A DNA stretch of 64,000 bases from Bacillota bacterium (GTDB taxonomy: Bacteria; Bacillota; Clostridia; Acetivibrionales; DTU013): the NCBI GenBank assembly GCA_023433505.1, contig JAEZCO010000024.1:59989-123988 (forward strand), written 5' to 3'. Under the pieces are notes generated by a model. It was not told the DNA's origin, did no database searches, and saw nothing but the letters and a program-made list of their open reading frames with translations. A program made the position numbers and the translations under genes. Below, piece after piece: positions 25,515 to 34,340 of the stretch. Every line of letters begins with the position of its first letter. The first letter of the stretch is position 1.

Positions 25515-26822
25515 TTAGCCTATCAAGCCTGCTATGGCAGTTCCTATGAGCGTCCCGTTCTCTGCCTTGACAAACTCGCAATACACATTCTTCCGGTCAT
25601 TGGCAAAGGTTTTTATGTAATAGTCAAGCTTACTTCTAAATAGTTTGGATTTATAGAAAGTAGACCCGTCAGCGGTCACGCATACCGGAGCGCAAGGATT
25701 TGTGCCCTTTCCGGTTTCCAGCAGCACCGCGGTAATATTAATGGCTACAAACTTTGCAGCTCTTTCAATCACTGTATCAATAAGCATATACAGGCTCTTC
25801 CTGTCCTCATCCGTCGAACAGCATTCTGCAAGGAGATTCTTCCCGTAAGGATAATACAGGAAGTCGTCGATTTCCTTGGAGCTAAGCAAAACATTGCCGG
25901 TAATTTTTTCTGTGAATTTCTCTGAAAAGAGCCCGTCTTCCGCAGCTTTTCTTACAACCGCAAGAACGATGCCGCCCTGATAGGCACCCGAAATAGCTTT
26001 TTCGAATGCATAGCTTCCGGGGTTGACAGTACCGCTGTCAAATTCCATGTCAATTTTGCCTCTGGGCATCTTGTTATAGTTTCCGGACTCCACATTGATC
26101 AGCATGGTCCCTTCAGAGTCTTTGAAATCAGGCAGCTTGCCGATTTTCGATGCTTTTTCAATGTAGCAGGTATTGGTCCCCGTTCCCAGGATGAAGCCGA
26201 TATAGCTGTCGAATACCCTGTCCGGGTAGGACGCTTTGCCGCCCAAAAGTGTAGCAACCGTGTCGTTTAACAGTACCAGATTTTTTGTATCTTCACAGCC
26301 CAGCTTTTTAACCGCCTTAAGCAGATTTTCTCCGATCAGCTCTCCGTCTACGTCTCTGACCTTGACTTCCTTGCTGAATTTTACAAGCCTTCCGTCCTTA
26401 TTGGGCAAAATCACAACCGGGTAGGAGAAACAAAATCCGATTTTATTGCTTTTGTGCAAAACCGGCTGGATATAGCTAGCCATGGTGTCGAAGAACTCTT
26501 CCTTTGAGAGCTCTCCCTTTGTCCCGGGCATGGCATAAACTTTAAAATCCTCAATAACCGGCTTTTTGTTGTCGTCAAAATATACCACGGCAACGCGGAA
26601 ATTGGTCCCGCCCGCATCAATAATAATTACGGGCTCATTTACCGGTATTTCACTGTCCATGCTTATGTAAGTGGGAATCATCAGCAGTGAGCTAGCTTCG
26701 GCATTCAAACCTTTATTCATTTCGTCAATGAACATCTTGCAATTGTCATCCAGATCCACGCTGGAATAGTCCATTTCATACTTCTTAAGAAATTTTTCTA
26801 CCTTTTCCTTTATCTCATTCAT
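25515..26822 (-). CDS. Hexokinase, eukaryote-like family
   Basis: 435 residues with the two-domain hexokinase signatures. These are the phosphate-1 loop IIDAGGTNFRVAV (about 67-79), a sugar-binding FCFSYPVVILPNKDG (about 150-164), LLNDTVATLLGG (catalytic Asp, about 200) and GFILGTGTNTCYIE (phosphate-2, about 222-235). This is the long hexokinase type best known in eukaryotes and found in some Clostridia and Bacteroidetes, not the short ROK/Glk type. It should phosphorylate glucose or other hexoses. It is inserted between ecfT and truA. Confidence 0.85.
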   Translation of the reverse strand: MNEIKEKVEKFLKKYEMDYSSVDLDDNCKMFIDEMNKGLNAEASSLLMIPTYISMDSEIPVNEPVIIIDAGGTNFRVAVVYFDDNKKPVIEDFKVYAMPGTKGELSKEEFFDTMASYIQPVLHKSNKIGFCFSYPVVILPNKDGRLVKFSKEVKVRDVDGELIGENLLKAVKKLGCEDTKNLVLLNDTVATLLGGKASYPDRVFDSYIGFILGTGTNTCYIEKASKIGKLPDFKDSEGTMLINVESGNYNKMPRGKIDMEFDSGTVNPGSYAFEKAISGAYQGGIVLAVVRKAAEDGLFSEKFTEKITGNVLLSSKEIDDFLYYPYGKNLLAECCSTDEDRKSLYMLIDTVIERAAKFVAINITAVLLETGKGTNPCAPVCVTADGSTFYKSKLFRSKLDYYIKTFANDRKNVYCEFVKAENGTLIGTAIAGLIG

Positions 26823-26857
26823 TTACCTGCCATCCTTCCATATTCTAAATTTTTATT

Positions 26858-27685
26858 CTACACTGTATACTGGAGTAATAACAAGCCTGCGGAAAATGCA
26901 CAAGTAACAAAAGCTATCCCGATATCGGTCCTGGTAAACTGCAGCTGTCTCATTCTGGTCCGGCCCACGCTTCCTCTGTAGCATCTTGCTTCCATAGCTG
27001 TTGCAAGCTCGTCGGCTCTCCTGAAAGCACTCACAAAAAGAGGGACCAGGACCGGTATAAAGCTCTTTGCACGCTGTACAAGGTTGCCTGTATCAAAATC
27101 GGCTCCCCTGGCGCTCTGGGCCTTCATTATTTTATCCGTTTCCTCAAGCAGTGTCGGTATAAACCGTAGGGCAATGGTCATCATCATTGCAAGCTCATGG
27201 GCGGGAAGTCCCAATTTCTTAAAAGGCTTCAGCAGGCTCTCTATGCCATCCGTCAACAAAATGGGCGTCGTCGTCAATGTAAGCAGGGAGGCGCCGATAA
27301 TGAGAAGCGCCAGCCGCAGAGCCATTATGATCGCTGTATGGATGCCTTCGACGGTTATTTTGCTCAAAAGGCCCGTTGGGTAAACCGGTGTGCCCTTGGT
27401 CGTAAAAATATTGATCACCATGGTAAATACGATAATGACTAAAATAGGTTTCAAACCTTTTAAAGTATATTTTAAGGGTATCCCCGAAATAACGATGGCA
27501 AGAAGCGTAAAAAAAGTCATGGCTGCAAAACCGGCATAGGTCTTAATGATAAATTTATCCTCCGTCCGGATCATGAACAGAACGATCATATATAAAAAGG
27601 TAAGCAATATTTTTGTTCTGGGATCAGCTCTATGAAGCAATGAGCTTCCCGGGATATACTGTCCTAACGTAATATCCTTTATCAT
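26858..27685 (-). CDS. ecfT: Energy-coupling factor transporter transmembrane protein EcfT
   Basis: 275 residues with five or six spans, and the two short coupling motifs of EcfT visible as QSARGADFD (about 189-197) and EARCYRGSVGRT (about 232-243), of the A-R-G/A-R-x type. The start PGSSLLHRADPRTKI is typical. EcfT links the two ATPases to exchangeable vitamin- or metal-binding S components; none is encoded here. It overlaps ecfA2 by 4 bases. Confidence 0.95.
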   Translation of the reverse strand: MIKDITLGQYIPGSSLLHRADPRTKILLTFLYMIVLFMIRTEDKFIIKTYAGFAAMTFFTLLAIVISGIPLKYTLKGLKPILVIIVFTMVINIFTTKGTPVYPTGLLSKITVEGIHTAIIMALRLALLIIGASLLTLTTTPILLTDGIESLLKPFKKLGLPAHELAMMMTIALRFIPTLLEETDKIMKAQSARGADFDTGNLVQRAKSFIPVLVPLFVSAFRRADELATAMEARCYRGSVGRTRMRQLQFTRTDIGIAFVTCAFSAGLLLLQYTV

Positions 27686-28539
27686 GCCTTGTGCTCCTGT
27701 CTTGTGAGATGTCGCAGCAATACATCCCTGGCGTCTTTGACTGTAAAAACGTTGTCATCCATCTCAGGAAAGACCTTCTTTAAGCGCTTCATGAGATAGG
27801 ATATCTGCGGCGACGAAAGGCCTATTCTTTCCAACGCTTCAGGCTGGTTGAACACCTCCGCTACCTGGCCGTCCATTTCAATCCTTCCCTTGTTCATTAC
27901 AATAACCCTTCGGACCAGCTTTGCAATATCCTCCATACTATGGGAGACAAGAAGTATGGTGATGCCCAACGCTTCATGCATGTTTCTTATGAAACCGAAG
28001 ATTTCGTCCCGTCCTCTCGGATCGAGGCCGGCGGTGGGCTCATCAAGCACAAGTATGTCCGGCTTCATGACCAGCACGCCTGCAATGGCAACACGGCGCT
28101 TCTGTCCGCCGGACAGCTCAAAAGGCGATTTCTCAAGGATTTCTTCCTTTAGTCCGACAATTTTTATTGTCTCGGAAACCGCAATGCGGATTTCCTCCTC
28201 CGGAACACCCTGCTTCACAAGCCCGAAGGCAATATCCTTGTAAACCGTTTCTTCAAAAAGCTGGTGCTCGGGATATTGAAAGACAATCCCCACATGCCGC
28301 CTTAGCTCCTTGAGATTTTTCCCCGCCGTATCGATCGCATTGATCAGCACTTTCCCTGAGGAGGGCTTCAACAAGCCGCTGAAATGCTGGACAAGAGTGG
28401 ATTTGCCTGAACCGGTATGCCCGATGATACCTGCGAATTCACCATTATCTATTTTAAGGTTTATATTATCAAGCGCCAGCTTTTCAAAAGGCGTTCCCTT
28501 CATATAAACGTATGAAAGGTTTTCAACAACTATCGACAT
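27682..28539 (-). CDS. ecfA2: Energy-coupling factor transporter ATPase EcfA2
   Basis: 285 residues with Walker A GHTGSGKST (about 40-48), Q-loop FQYPEHQLFEETV, signature LSGGQKRRVAIAG, Walker B ILVLDEPTAGLDP and H-loop SHS. FQYPEHQLFEETVYKDI is the EcfA2 form. Its partner EcfA1 normally lies immediately upstream. Here they are 1.4 kb apart, with a plus-strand methyltransferase and a structured non-coding element between them. Confidence 0.95.
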   Translation of the reverse strand: MSIVVENLSYVYMKGTPFEKLALDNINLKIDNGEFAGIIGHTGSGKSTLVQHFSGLLKPSSGKVLINAIDTAGKNLKELRRHVGIVFQYPEHQLFEETVYKDIAFGLVKQGVPEEEIRIAVSETIKIVGLKEEILEKSPFELSGGQKRRVAIAGVLVMKPDILVLDEPTAGLDPRGRDEIFGFIRNMHEALGITILLVSHSMEDIAKLVRRVIVMNKGRIEMDGQVAEVFNQPEALERIGLSSPQISYLMKRLKKVFPEMDDNVFTVKDARDVLLRHLTRQEHKA

Positions 28540-28708
28540 ACATTCTCCAAACTATACTCCATCTTCCGTGATCCTACTATAATTATAATGATACAATTCA
28601 TAACTGCAAGCCTTTTTGTTAATTTATCCGAAGAATAGTGATATAATAACACCAAGTAAATTTTGAAGCAAATCAACCTTGCAAGATAATGCGAAAGGAA
28701 GAAGCATT

Positions 28709-29308
28709 ATGGAACAGCATTATTATACGGAAAACCCGGTTTCGGAAATCAAGGAAAAAAACTTTACGCAAACGATCCATGGCGTACAACTAACCTTTAT
28801 ATCCGTCAGCGGTGTGTTTTCTTTTGAAAATAGAATCGACAAAGCGTCGGAATTGCTCATAAAGCATTTCGTCCCCACAGGCAGCTCTGTACTTGATTTG
28901 GGATGCGGCTATGGAGCAATCGGGCTTTATATAAAAGCAATACATCCCGGTCAATCCCTCACAATGGCCGATATCAACAACAGAGCCGTTGACTATACAA
29001 AAACAAATGCCTTAAAAAACATGCTGGAGGTAAATACTGTACAAAGCAACCTGTTTATTGAGCTTACAGGCATGAAGTTTGACGATATCGTAACAAACCC
29101 GCCGATTGCCGCCGGTAAAAAGCTAAACACACAGCTTATCAATGACGCTCCGGAATACCTCCACCCTGGCGGTGCACTTTGGCTGGTGGCTTTTCACAAT
29201 AAAGGCGGCTCTACGCTGAAGGATATCATGAAGGAACGTTTCGGCAACGTCGAGGACATCGAAAAAAGCGGTGGAATGCGAGTTTACAAGTCGGTTAAAG
29301 CCAAGTAA
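28709..29308 (+). CDS. Class I SAM-dependent methyltransferase, RsmC/RlmG-like
   Basis: 199 residues from the ATG at 28709, preceded by AAGGAAG. The SAM motif is VLDLGCGYGAIGLYI (about 62-76) and the catalytic motif is TNPPIAAGK (about 129-137), the NPP[IFY] type of N-methyltransferases acting on guanine or adenine of rRNA. It resembles the single MTS domain of RsmC-like proteins. It stands on plus inside a minus-strand set, between ecfA2 and ecfA1, so it is probably an insertion. Confidence 0.87.
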   Translation: MEQHYYTENPVSEIKEKNFTQTIHGVQLTFISVSGVFSFENRIDKASELLIKHFVPTGSSVLDLGCGYGAIGLYIKAIHPGQSLTMADINNRAVDYTKTNALKNMLEVNTVQSNLFIELTGMKFDDIVTNPPIAAGKKLNTQLINDAPEYLHPGGALWLVAFHNKGGSTLKDIMKERFGNVEDIEKSGGMRVYKSVKAK

Positions 29309-29312
29309 GCGC

Positions 29313-29450
29313 GGCAAGCTTAGCTTTTACATTGAGAAGTGGGAAGACGACCTAGTCTTAAAGACTCCGAGTGAACGCGAAAAGTATTGCCACCTTTTCA
29401 CTTTCTTCAAAGATAATGCAGCAGAGGACGTTTTATATGCCTGTGTGTGA
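29313..29450 (+). pseudogene. Short open remnant downstream of the methyltransferase
   Basis: A 45-codon stretch in the frame one base on from the methyltransferase reads GKLSFYIEKWEDD...EREKYCHLFTFFKDN and ends TGA at 29448-29450. Composition is protein-like, but there is no start codon with a ribosome binding site and no family I know. It may be a fragment of a lost gene or chance. Confidence 0.25.
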
Positions 29451-29525
29451 CAGTGGGAGGGTCTGATATATTCGCCAGACAGCTTCTTTGATCCACAGCC
29501 TTAACTCCCTATCACAGTAAAGCAA

Positions 29526-29769
29526 AATGGGTGGGCATGGCTGCGAATAAATGCGTCATGTGAAGTCATGGCTGCAGGCTGTTTGTCCAGGTGAAGTTCG
29601 AATGCGGTACCCCAGAGGAATACCCGTGAGGCTGCGGCACGGACGCCGCAGCCGCTGGCTCTGAGCCATGGAAGGCGAATAGCCAGCGCCCGCATTGGAA
29701 CGAGCCTGGACATTACAGCCTGCCCATGACGGAACCTGATGCAGGGATTTGCAGTCATGTCCGCCCATT
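29526..29769 (+). ncRNA. Candidate large structured non-coding RNA (about 244 nt)
   Basis: The two ends pair through a chain of stems: aatgggtgggcatggctgcg with its partner at 29750-29769, tgcgtca/tgatgca, gtcatgg..gcaggctgt/acagcctgcccatgac, tgtccagg/cctggaca and gttc.aatgcgg/ccgcatt.gaac. The closed end holds a perfect ggctgcggc/gccgcagcc hairpin and a tggct/agcca hairpin. Five pairs in the outer stems are G.U on plus but would be A.C on minus, so plus is the RNA strand. GC content is clearly above the flanks and there is no good ORF. Size and layout recall large Firmicute RNAs such as raiA-type, but I cannot assign a class. Confidence 0.6.
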
Positions 29770-29820
29770 CCTGGAAGTCAGCAGTAACCCTTTTTAATCA
29801 AAGTAACACCTTCAAATTTG

Positions 29821-29857
29821 AGATTGCCACGCTACACTACATTCGCTCGCAATGACA
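29821..29857. repeat. Palindromic dispersed repeat (attgcca..gcaatgaca type)
   Basis: agattgccacgctacactac followed by attcgctcgcaatgaca is a common type of intergenic repeat in Firmicutes and other bacteria, with attgc/gcaat ends. There is a single copy here. The remaining bases up to ecfA1 show nothing else. Confidence 0.5.
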
Positions 29858-29934
29858 GATGTGATCTACGGAGGGCAGGTCTTATGACATAAGGAACCGT
29901 CCTCTGTTCGATGCACATTTCTCTAAATAAATAG

Positions 29935-30810
29935 TTAGGTGACTGACACCCCTAACACCTTTGACAGGCATTCGAAGGCTTCGTCGACGGTCAGGATATC
30001 CTGTGGCAATTGATACCCTAACCGGTTCAGCTCATAGACTAGCTCCGTTACCTGCGGCACGTCCAATCCCAGACTCTTTACCTTTTCCACATTCATAAAT
30101 ACATTACGGGGAGTACCCAGCATGACAAGACTGCCTTTATCCATAACCGCAACCCTGTTGGCTGATGCAGCCTCATCCATATGATGGGTGATAAGAATTA
30201 TTGTTATCCCTTCATCCTCATTCAGCTTTTTCAGCACTTTCATGACTTCTTTCCGCCCAAGGGGATCAAGCATTGCCGTGGCTTCATCCAGTACGATGCA
30301 CTCCGGCTTCATCGCCAGTATGCCTGCAATGGCAACTCTTTGCTTCTGTCCCCCGGAAAGCAGATGCGGGGCATGCTTTTTATAATCCGTCATCCCCACT
30401 GTATCAAGGGCTTCATCAACACGCTGCCTTATTTGCTCGGAAGGAACACCAAGGTTCTCGGGGCCAAAGGCTACGTCCTCTTCAACAATTGTTCCTACGA
30501 TCTGATTATCAGGATTTTGAAATACCATCCCTGTTGAACGCCTTATTTCCCAAACCAAACTTTCATCGGAAGTATCAAATCCATTAACAACCACCGTTCC
30601 TTGCGCCGGCAGCAAAAGTGCGTTCATCAACCTGGCAAGCGTCGATTTACCAGAGCCATTCCTTCCGAGAATAACAAGAAACTCTCCTTTTTCAATGGAG
30701 AGGCCGATCCCCGAAACTGCAGTGACATCCTTCTGCATTTCATCATGCGCTTTATAGATATAACTGACATCACGAATATTTATGATGTTTCCAGTTGTGT
30801 TTTCCGGCAT
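29935..30810 (-). CDS. ecfA1: Energy-coupling factor transporter ATPase EcfA1
   Basis: 291 residues with Walker A GRNGSGKST (about 49-57), FQNPDNQIVGTIVEEDVAFG (the EcfA1-type Q-loop), signature LSGGQKQRVAIAG, Walker B CIVLDEATAMLDP and H-loop THH. It pairs with EcfA2 and EcfT to power vitamin and metal uptake. It follows rplQ after a 273-base gap that contains a hairpin repeat. Confidence 0.95.
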   Translation of the reverse strand: MPENTTGNIINIRDVSYIYKAHDEMQKDVTAVSGIGLSIEKGEFLVILGRNGSGKSTLARLMNALLLPAQGTVVVNGFDTSDESLVWEIRRSTGMVFQNPDNQIVGTIVEEDVAFGPENLGVPSEQIRQRVDEALDTVGMTDYKKHAPHLLSGGQKQRVAIAGILAMKPECIVLDEATAMLDPLGRKEVMKVLKKLNEDEGITIILITHHMDEAASANRVAVMDKGSLVMLGTPRNVFMNVEKVKSLGLDVPQVTELVYELNRLGYQLPQDILTVDEAFECLSKVLGVSVT

Positions 30811-30864
30811 ACCTTATTCCCTCTTCCCACTGCGAGCATCAAATCCTGCCCGCCTTTCTTAAAA

Positions 30865-30937
30865 TGCAGCGAAAGCTGTAAACAATATAAAACGAAGCTT
30901 TCGCAGCAGTTTTGGTGATTGCCTTTGGGCAATACCA
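30865..30937. repeat. Composite hairpin repeat, family C copy 2
   Basis: Two stems in tandem: tgcagcgaaagct with agctttcgcagca (30865-30908), then ttttggtgattgcctttggg closing as gattgcc/ggcaat (30910-30937). The same two-part plan occurs at 39352-39424. The tgtaaacaatataaa between the arms recurs at 34379-34393. It lies between rplQ and ecfA1; the rest of the gap has no gene. Confidence 0.55.
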
Positions 30938-31083
30938 CAAATACAAAATTAGGGATATGGCCATATTGCTATGTCCACTCCCTATTAGCATGCATCGTCT
31001 ACCTGGAATGAAAAGCCATCCCAGCCGTTAAATTTTCAAAAGATTCCCTAAGCTAAGCACAAACGCAATGTAACGTTCGACGC

Positions 31084-31614
31084 TTATTTCTTTACAAGCT
31101 CAAGAATTACTACCTCAGCTGCGTCGCCTCTTCTTGGTCCCAGCTTGTAGATCCTTGTGTACCCGCCGTTAATCCCTTTAAACTTGGGTGCTATATCATC
31201 GAACAGCTTGTCAACGACATTCACCGATTTGCCGTTCTCATCCTTAACCCTGTAAATCCAGTTCATTGCCCTTCTTCTGGCATTCAGCCTGGATGCATTG
31301 TCCACAGTAGCCATATCGGTCTTTTCTTCTCTATCCACAATCTCATACTTCTTATTGTTTTTGGAAGTAACCGTCTTGGTTATTTTCTTTCCTGTGCTGT
31401 CAACCTTGGGCGCACTGATCTTAATCTGCTTTGAAGTGAAATTGTCGGCTTCCTTGATCGCCATGGCAATCAGCTTTTCGGCAATATTCTTTACTTCTTT
31501 TGCTCTTGCTTCGGTGGTCTCTATTTTACCATTCTCAAAAAAAGCGGTTACCAGACCCTTCAGCATAGCTTTTCTTTGATCAGTTGCACGTCCCAGTTTT
31601 CTTTGTGCTGGCAT
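31084..31614 (-). CDS. rplQ: 50S ribosomal protein L17
   Basis: 176 residues, starting AQRKLGRATDQRKAMLKGLV. The normal L17 core is about 115 residues; here an insert rich in K/S/T (about 55-95, including ITKTVTSKNNKKYEIV) separates the N-terminal domain from the C-terminal RRGDAAEVVILELV. Longer L17 forms occur in Clostridia. It follows rpoA, the usual place at the end of the alpha operon. Confidence 0.96.
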   Translation of the reverse strand: MPAQRKLGRATDQRKAMLKGLVTAFFENGKIETTEARAKEVKNIAEKLIAMAIKEADNFTSKQIKISAPKVDSTGKKITKTVTSKNNKKYEIVDREEKTDMATVDNASRLNARRRAMNWIYRVKDENGKSVNVVDKLFDDIAPKFKGINGGYTRIYKLGPRRGDAAEVVILELVKK

Positions 31615-31645
31615 TTCCTATTACCTCCCAATTTCACACTTAACT

Positions 31646-32593
31646 TTAATCCTCACTTGGAGCGAGTGCCAATCCCAATGCGTGAAGCTTCTGAAGCACT
31701 TCTTCCAGAGACTTCCTGCCGAGATTTCTTACTTTCATCATGTCTTCCTCAGTCCTGTTTGTAAGGTCTTCAACCGTATTGATACCGGCCCTCTTCAAGC
31801 AGTTGTACGATCTTACCGAAAGATCAAGCTCCTCGATGGTCATCTCAAGAACCTTTTCCTTCTTTGTCTCCTCTTTTTCAACCATGATCTCGGTATGCTT
31901 TGCATGATCCGAAAGGTCGATAAAGAGATTCAGATGTTCGCTGAGGATCTTGGCACCCAGGCTGATGGCTTCATCCGGCTTGATACTACCATTGGTCCAA
32001 ACTTCAAGCGTCAGTTTGTCATAATCCGTTACCTGGCCTACACGTGTATTTTCTACCGTATAGTTGACTTTTCTGACAGGGGTATAGATGGAGTCAACAG
32101 GGATGATCCCTATGGGTTGGCCCGTCTGTTTGTTCTTTTCCGCCGGTATGTAACCTCTGCTTTTACTTACTACCAATTCCATATAAAATCTGCTTTCTCC
32201 GTTGAGAGTGCAGATATGCAGATCCGGATTCAGTATTTCAACATCGGAATCGGCCTTTATATCCCCTGCAGTAACCGGACCTTCGCCATCGGCGTCAATA
32301 TATACGATCTTCGGCCCCTCACTGAACAGCTTCATGGACAGACTCTTGACATTGAGAATAATCTCCGTGACATCTTCAATAACGCCAGGCACCGTGGAAA
32401 ATTCATGAAGCACTCCATCGATCTTTATGGATGTTACCGCAACACCCGGCAATGAGGAAAGAAGAATCCTTCTTAGCGAATTACCCAGAGTGATGCCGTA
32501 ACCTCTTTCCAGAGGCTCAATCACGAATTTGCCGTAAGCATTATCTTCACTGGATTGTACACATTCAATTTTCGGCTTTTCTATTTCAATCAA
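31646..32593 (-). CDS. rpoA: RNA polymerase alpha subunit
   Basis: 315 residues from a TTG at 32593 with GGGAGGG six bases upstream, giving the family start MIEIEKPKIECV. The N-terminal dimerisation domain (GYGITLGNSLRRILLSSLPG at about 28-47) and the C-terminal domain binding UP elements and activators (LDLSVRSYNCLKRAGI, VRNLGRKSLEEV) are complete. It lies between rpsD and rplQ. Confidence 0.98.
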   Translation of the reverse strand: MIEIEKPKIECVQSSEDNAYGKFVIEPLERGYGITLGNSLRRILLSSLPGVAVTSIKIDGVLHEFSTVPGVIEDVTEIILNVKSLSMKLFSEGPKIVYIDADGEGPVTAGDIKADSDVEILNPDLHICTLNGESRFYMELVVSKSRGYIPAEKNKQTGQPIGIIPVDSIYTPVRKVNYTVENTRVGQVTDYDKLTLEVWTNGSIKPDEAISLGAKILSEHLNLFIDLSDHAKHTEIMVEKEETKKEKVLEMTIEELDLSVRSYNCLKRAGINTVEDLTNRTEEDMMKVRNLGRKSLEEVLQKLHALGLALAPSED

Positions 32594-32807
32594 CAAAAAC
32601 CCTCCCTTAACTGGCAATTTTGTTTATTTGAGGGCAACTGATTCACGATCCTTGTATCATACTCAGCTTATTTTATTTATTACCCGGCAATTTCTGTTTT
32701 CTTAAGAACAATCCTCTGCTTTTCCGGTTGGGAGCGGTTTTACCGCTCCTCCCCGTATGAAACTGATCATTATCCTGCTCCGGTATAAATAACTTAAGAT
32801 ACCCTTA

Positions 32808-33434
32808 CTATCTGGAGTAACGCTCTACGATGAGGTGCTCCCTGATCGGCAGGTCGATCTCTTCCCTTGCGGGGAGTGTAACAACTTTGCCTGTCAAATT
32901 CTCAGCATCAAATTCAAGCCATTTGGGTACAACCTTGCCACCGGCAATATCAATAATGGACTTAACTTTGTTTGAGCTTTTGAATTTATCCTTTACCGCG
33001 ACGACATCTCCTGGATTCAAGAGATACGACGGGATATTGACTTTCTCACCGTTAACCGTAAAGTGACCATGCCTGACCAGCTGTCTTGCTTCAGGCCTTG
33101 AAGTTGAAAGTCCCAGTCTGTATACTACATTATCCAGTCTGCTTTCCAGAATCTTAAGAAGGTTTTCGCCGGTAACGCCTCTTTTGGCAACGGCCATCGC
33201 AAAGTAATTCCTGAATTGTGTTTCAAGAACGCCATAAAATCTTCTTACCTTCTGTTTTTCACGCAGCTGCAAACCATATTCGGACATCTTTTTCTTCTGC
33301 TGTCCATGCTGGCCGGGAGCATATGCCCTTCTTCCAACCGAGCATTTATTCGTATAGCACCTTTCACCCTTGAGGAAAAGTTTTTCACCTTCCCTGCGGC
33401 AGAGTTTGCAAGATGCATCAATATACCTTGCCAT
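32808..33434 (-). CDS. rpsD: 30S ribosomal protein S4
   Basis: 208 residues with an N-terminal Cys cluster (CKLCRREGEKLFLKGERC plus a later CSVG) that can bind zinc, and the S4 RNA-binding domain (RLDNVVYRLGLSTSRPEARQ). S4 nucleates 30S assembly. The gap to rpoA (about 215 bases) holds a ggagcgg..ccgctcc hairpin without a T-run. Confidence 0.98.
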   Translation of the reverse strand: MARYIDASCKLCRREGEKLFLKGERCYTNKCSVGRRAYAPGQHGQQKKKMSEYGLQLREKQKVRRFYGVLETQFRNYFAMAVAKRGVTGENLLKILESRLDNVVYRLGLSTSRPEARQLVRHGHFTVNGEKVNIPSYLLNPGDVVAVKDKFKSSNKVKSIIDIAGGKVVPKWLEFDAENLTGKVVTLPAREEIDLPIREHLIVERYSR

Positions 33435-33453
33435 CTATTTTAACACCTCCACA

Positions 33454-33858
33454 TTACACTCTTCTTCTCTTGGGTGGCCTACATCCGTTATGGGGTATAG
33501 GCGTTACATCTTTGATAAGGCTTACATCAAGTCCTGCAGCCTGCAGTGCTCTGATAGCAGCTTCTCTGCCCGCTCCCGGGCCTTTTACATAAACCTCAAC
33601 CGTTTTCAAACCATGTTCCATTGCAGCTTTTGAAGCAGTTTCAGCAGCCATCTGCGCAGCAAAGGGAGTGTTTTTCCTTGAGCCTCTGAAGCCCAGTCCG
33701 CCCGCACTTGCCCAAGACAATGCATTTCCTGCCGTATCCGTGATGGTTACGATGGTATTGTTAAATGTTGAACGGATATGTGCCGCACCGCGCTCAATAT
33801 TTTTACGTTCTCTTCTTTTTCTGGTGACTCTTTTTGCACCAGCAGCTTTCGTTGCCAT
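33454..33858 (-). CDS. rpsK: 30S ribosomal protein S11
   Basis: 134 residues including the S11 signatures GAAHIRSTFNNTIVTITD, KAAMEHGLKTVEVYVKGPG and the terminal TPIPHNGCRPPKRRRV. It forms part of the 30S platform. It lies 19 bases before rpsD and 16 after rpsM. Confidence 0.98.
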   Translation of the reverse strand: MATKAAGAKRVTRKRRERKNIERGAAHIRSTFNNTIVTITDTAGNALSWASAGGLGFRGSRKNTPFAAQMAAETASKAAMEHGLKTVEVYVKGPGAGREAAIRALQAAGLDVSLIKDVTPIPHNGCRPPKRRRV

Positions 33859-33874
33859 TTAAACGCCAACCTCC

Positions 33875-34249
33875 TTACGCTTTCTTTCTTTGCACGCCGA
33901 CTGTTTTCTTGGGGCCTTTTCTGGTACGGGCATTGGTCTTCGTCCTCTGACCTCTGACAGGCAATCCCTGCCTATGCCTTCTGCCCCTGTAGCAACCAAT
34001 TTCGATCAACCTCTTGATATTCAGTGAGGTCTCTCTTCTAAGATCGCCTTCCACTTTGTATTCCTTATCGATTATTTCCCTTAACTTGCTAATTTCATCG
34101 TCCGTCAAGTCCCTGATTCTTGTGTCAGGGTTTACGCCCGTTTTAGCTAAGATCTCATTTGACTTGCTTCTTCCGATACCAAAGATGTAAGTCAATCCAA
34201 TTTCCGCCCTTTTCTCTCTGGGCAGGTCAACTCCGGCAATACGAGCCAT
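33875..34249 (-). CDS. rpsM: 30S ribosomal protein S13
   Basis: 124 residues from the ATG at 34249 (MARIAGVDLPREKRAEIGL), with the helix-two-turn-helix TYIFGIGRSKSNEIL and the C-terminal basic GQRTKTNARTRKGPKKT. An earlier in-frame ATG at 34267 is less likely, as the spacing to AGGTG favours 34249. It contacts tRNA in the 30S head. Confidence 0.97.
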   Translation of the reverse strand: MARIAGVDLPREKRAEIGLTYIFGIGRSKSNEILAKTGVNPDTRIRDLTDDEISKLREIIDKEYKVEGDLRRETSLNIKRLIEIGCYRGRRHRQGLPVRGQRTKTNARTRKGPKKTVGVQRKKA

Positions 34250-34340
34250 CTTGTTTAACACCTCCAAATTAAATCCTAAAACCGTTTTGCATTACGTATT
34301 TCTGGTGAAAAACTCGGGGATATTAAAATCCCACCCGTTT

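Noticed and set aside
29501..29768. Two minus-strand open frames (85 and 70 codons) in the structured element
   Set aside because: They arise from GC-rich paired sequence, have no ribosome binding site and no family resemblance.
29526..29769. Group II intron or insertion sequence as the explanation of the structured element
   Set aside because: I found no GTGCG-type 5' end, no domain V-like hairpin and no reverse transcriptase or transposase gene.
30811..31083. rplQ-ecfA1 gap as a riboswitch or T-box
   Set aside because: No T-box motif or known aptamer core is visible; only the hairpin repeat is supported.
32594..32807. rpsD-rpoA gap hairpin as a terminator or S4 leader
   Set aside because: The ggagcgg/ccgctcc stem has no T-run and lies after rpsD, not before it, so neither reading is supported.
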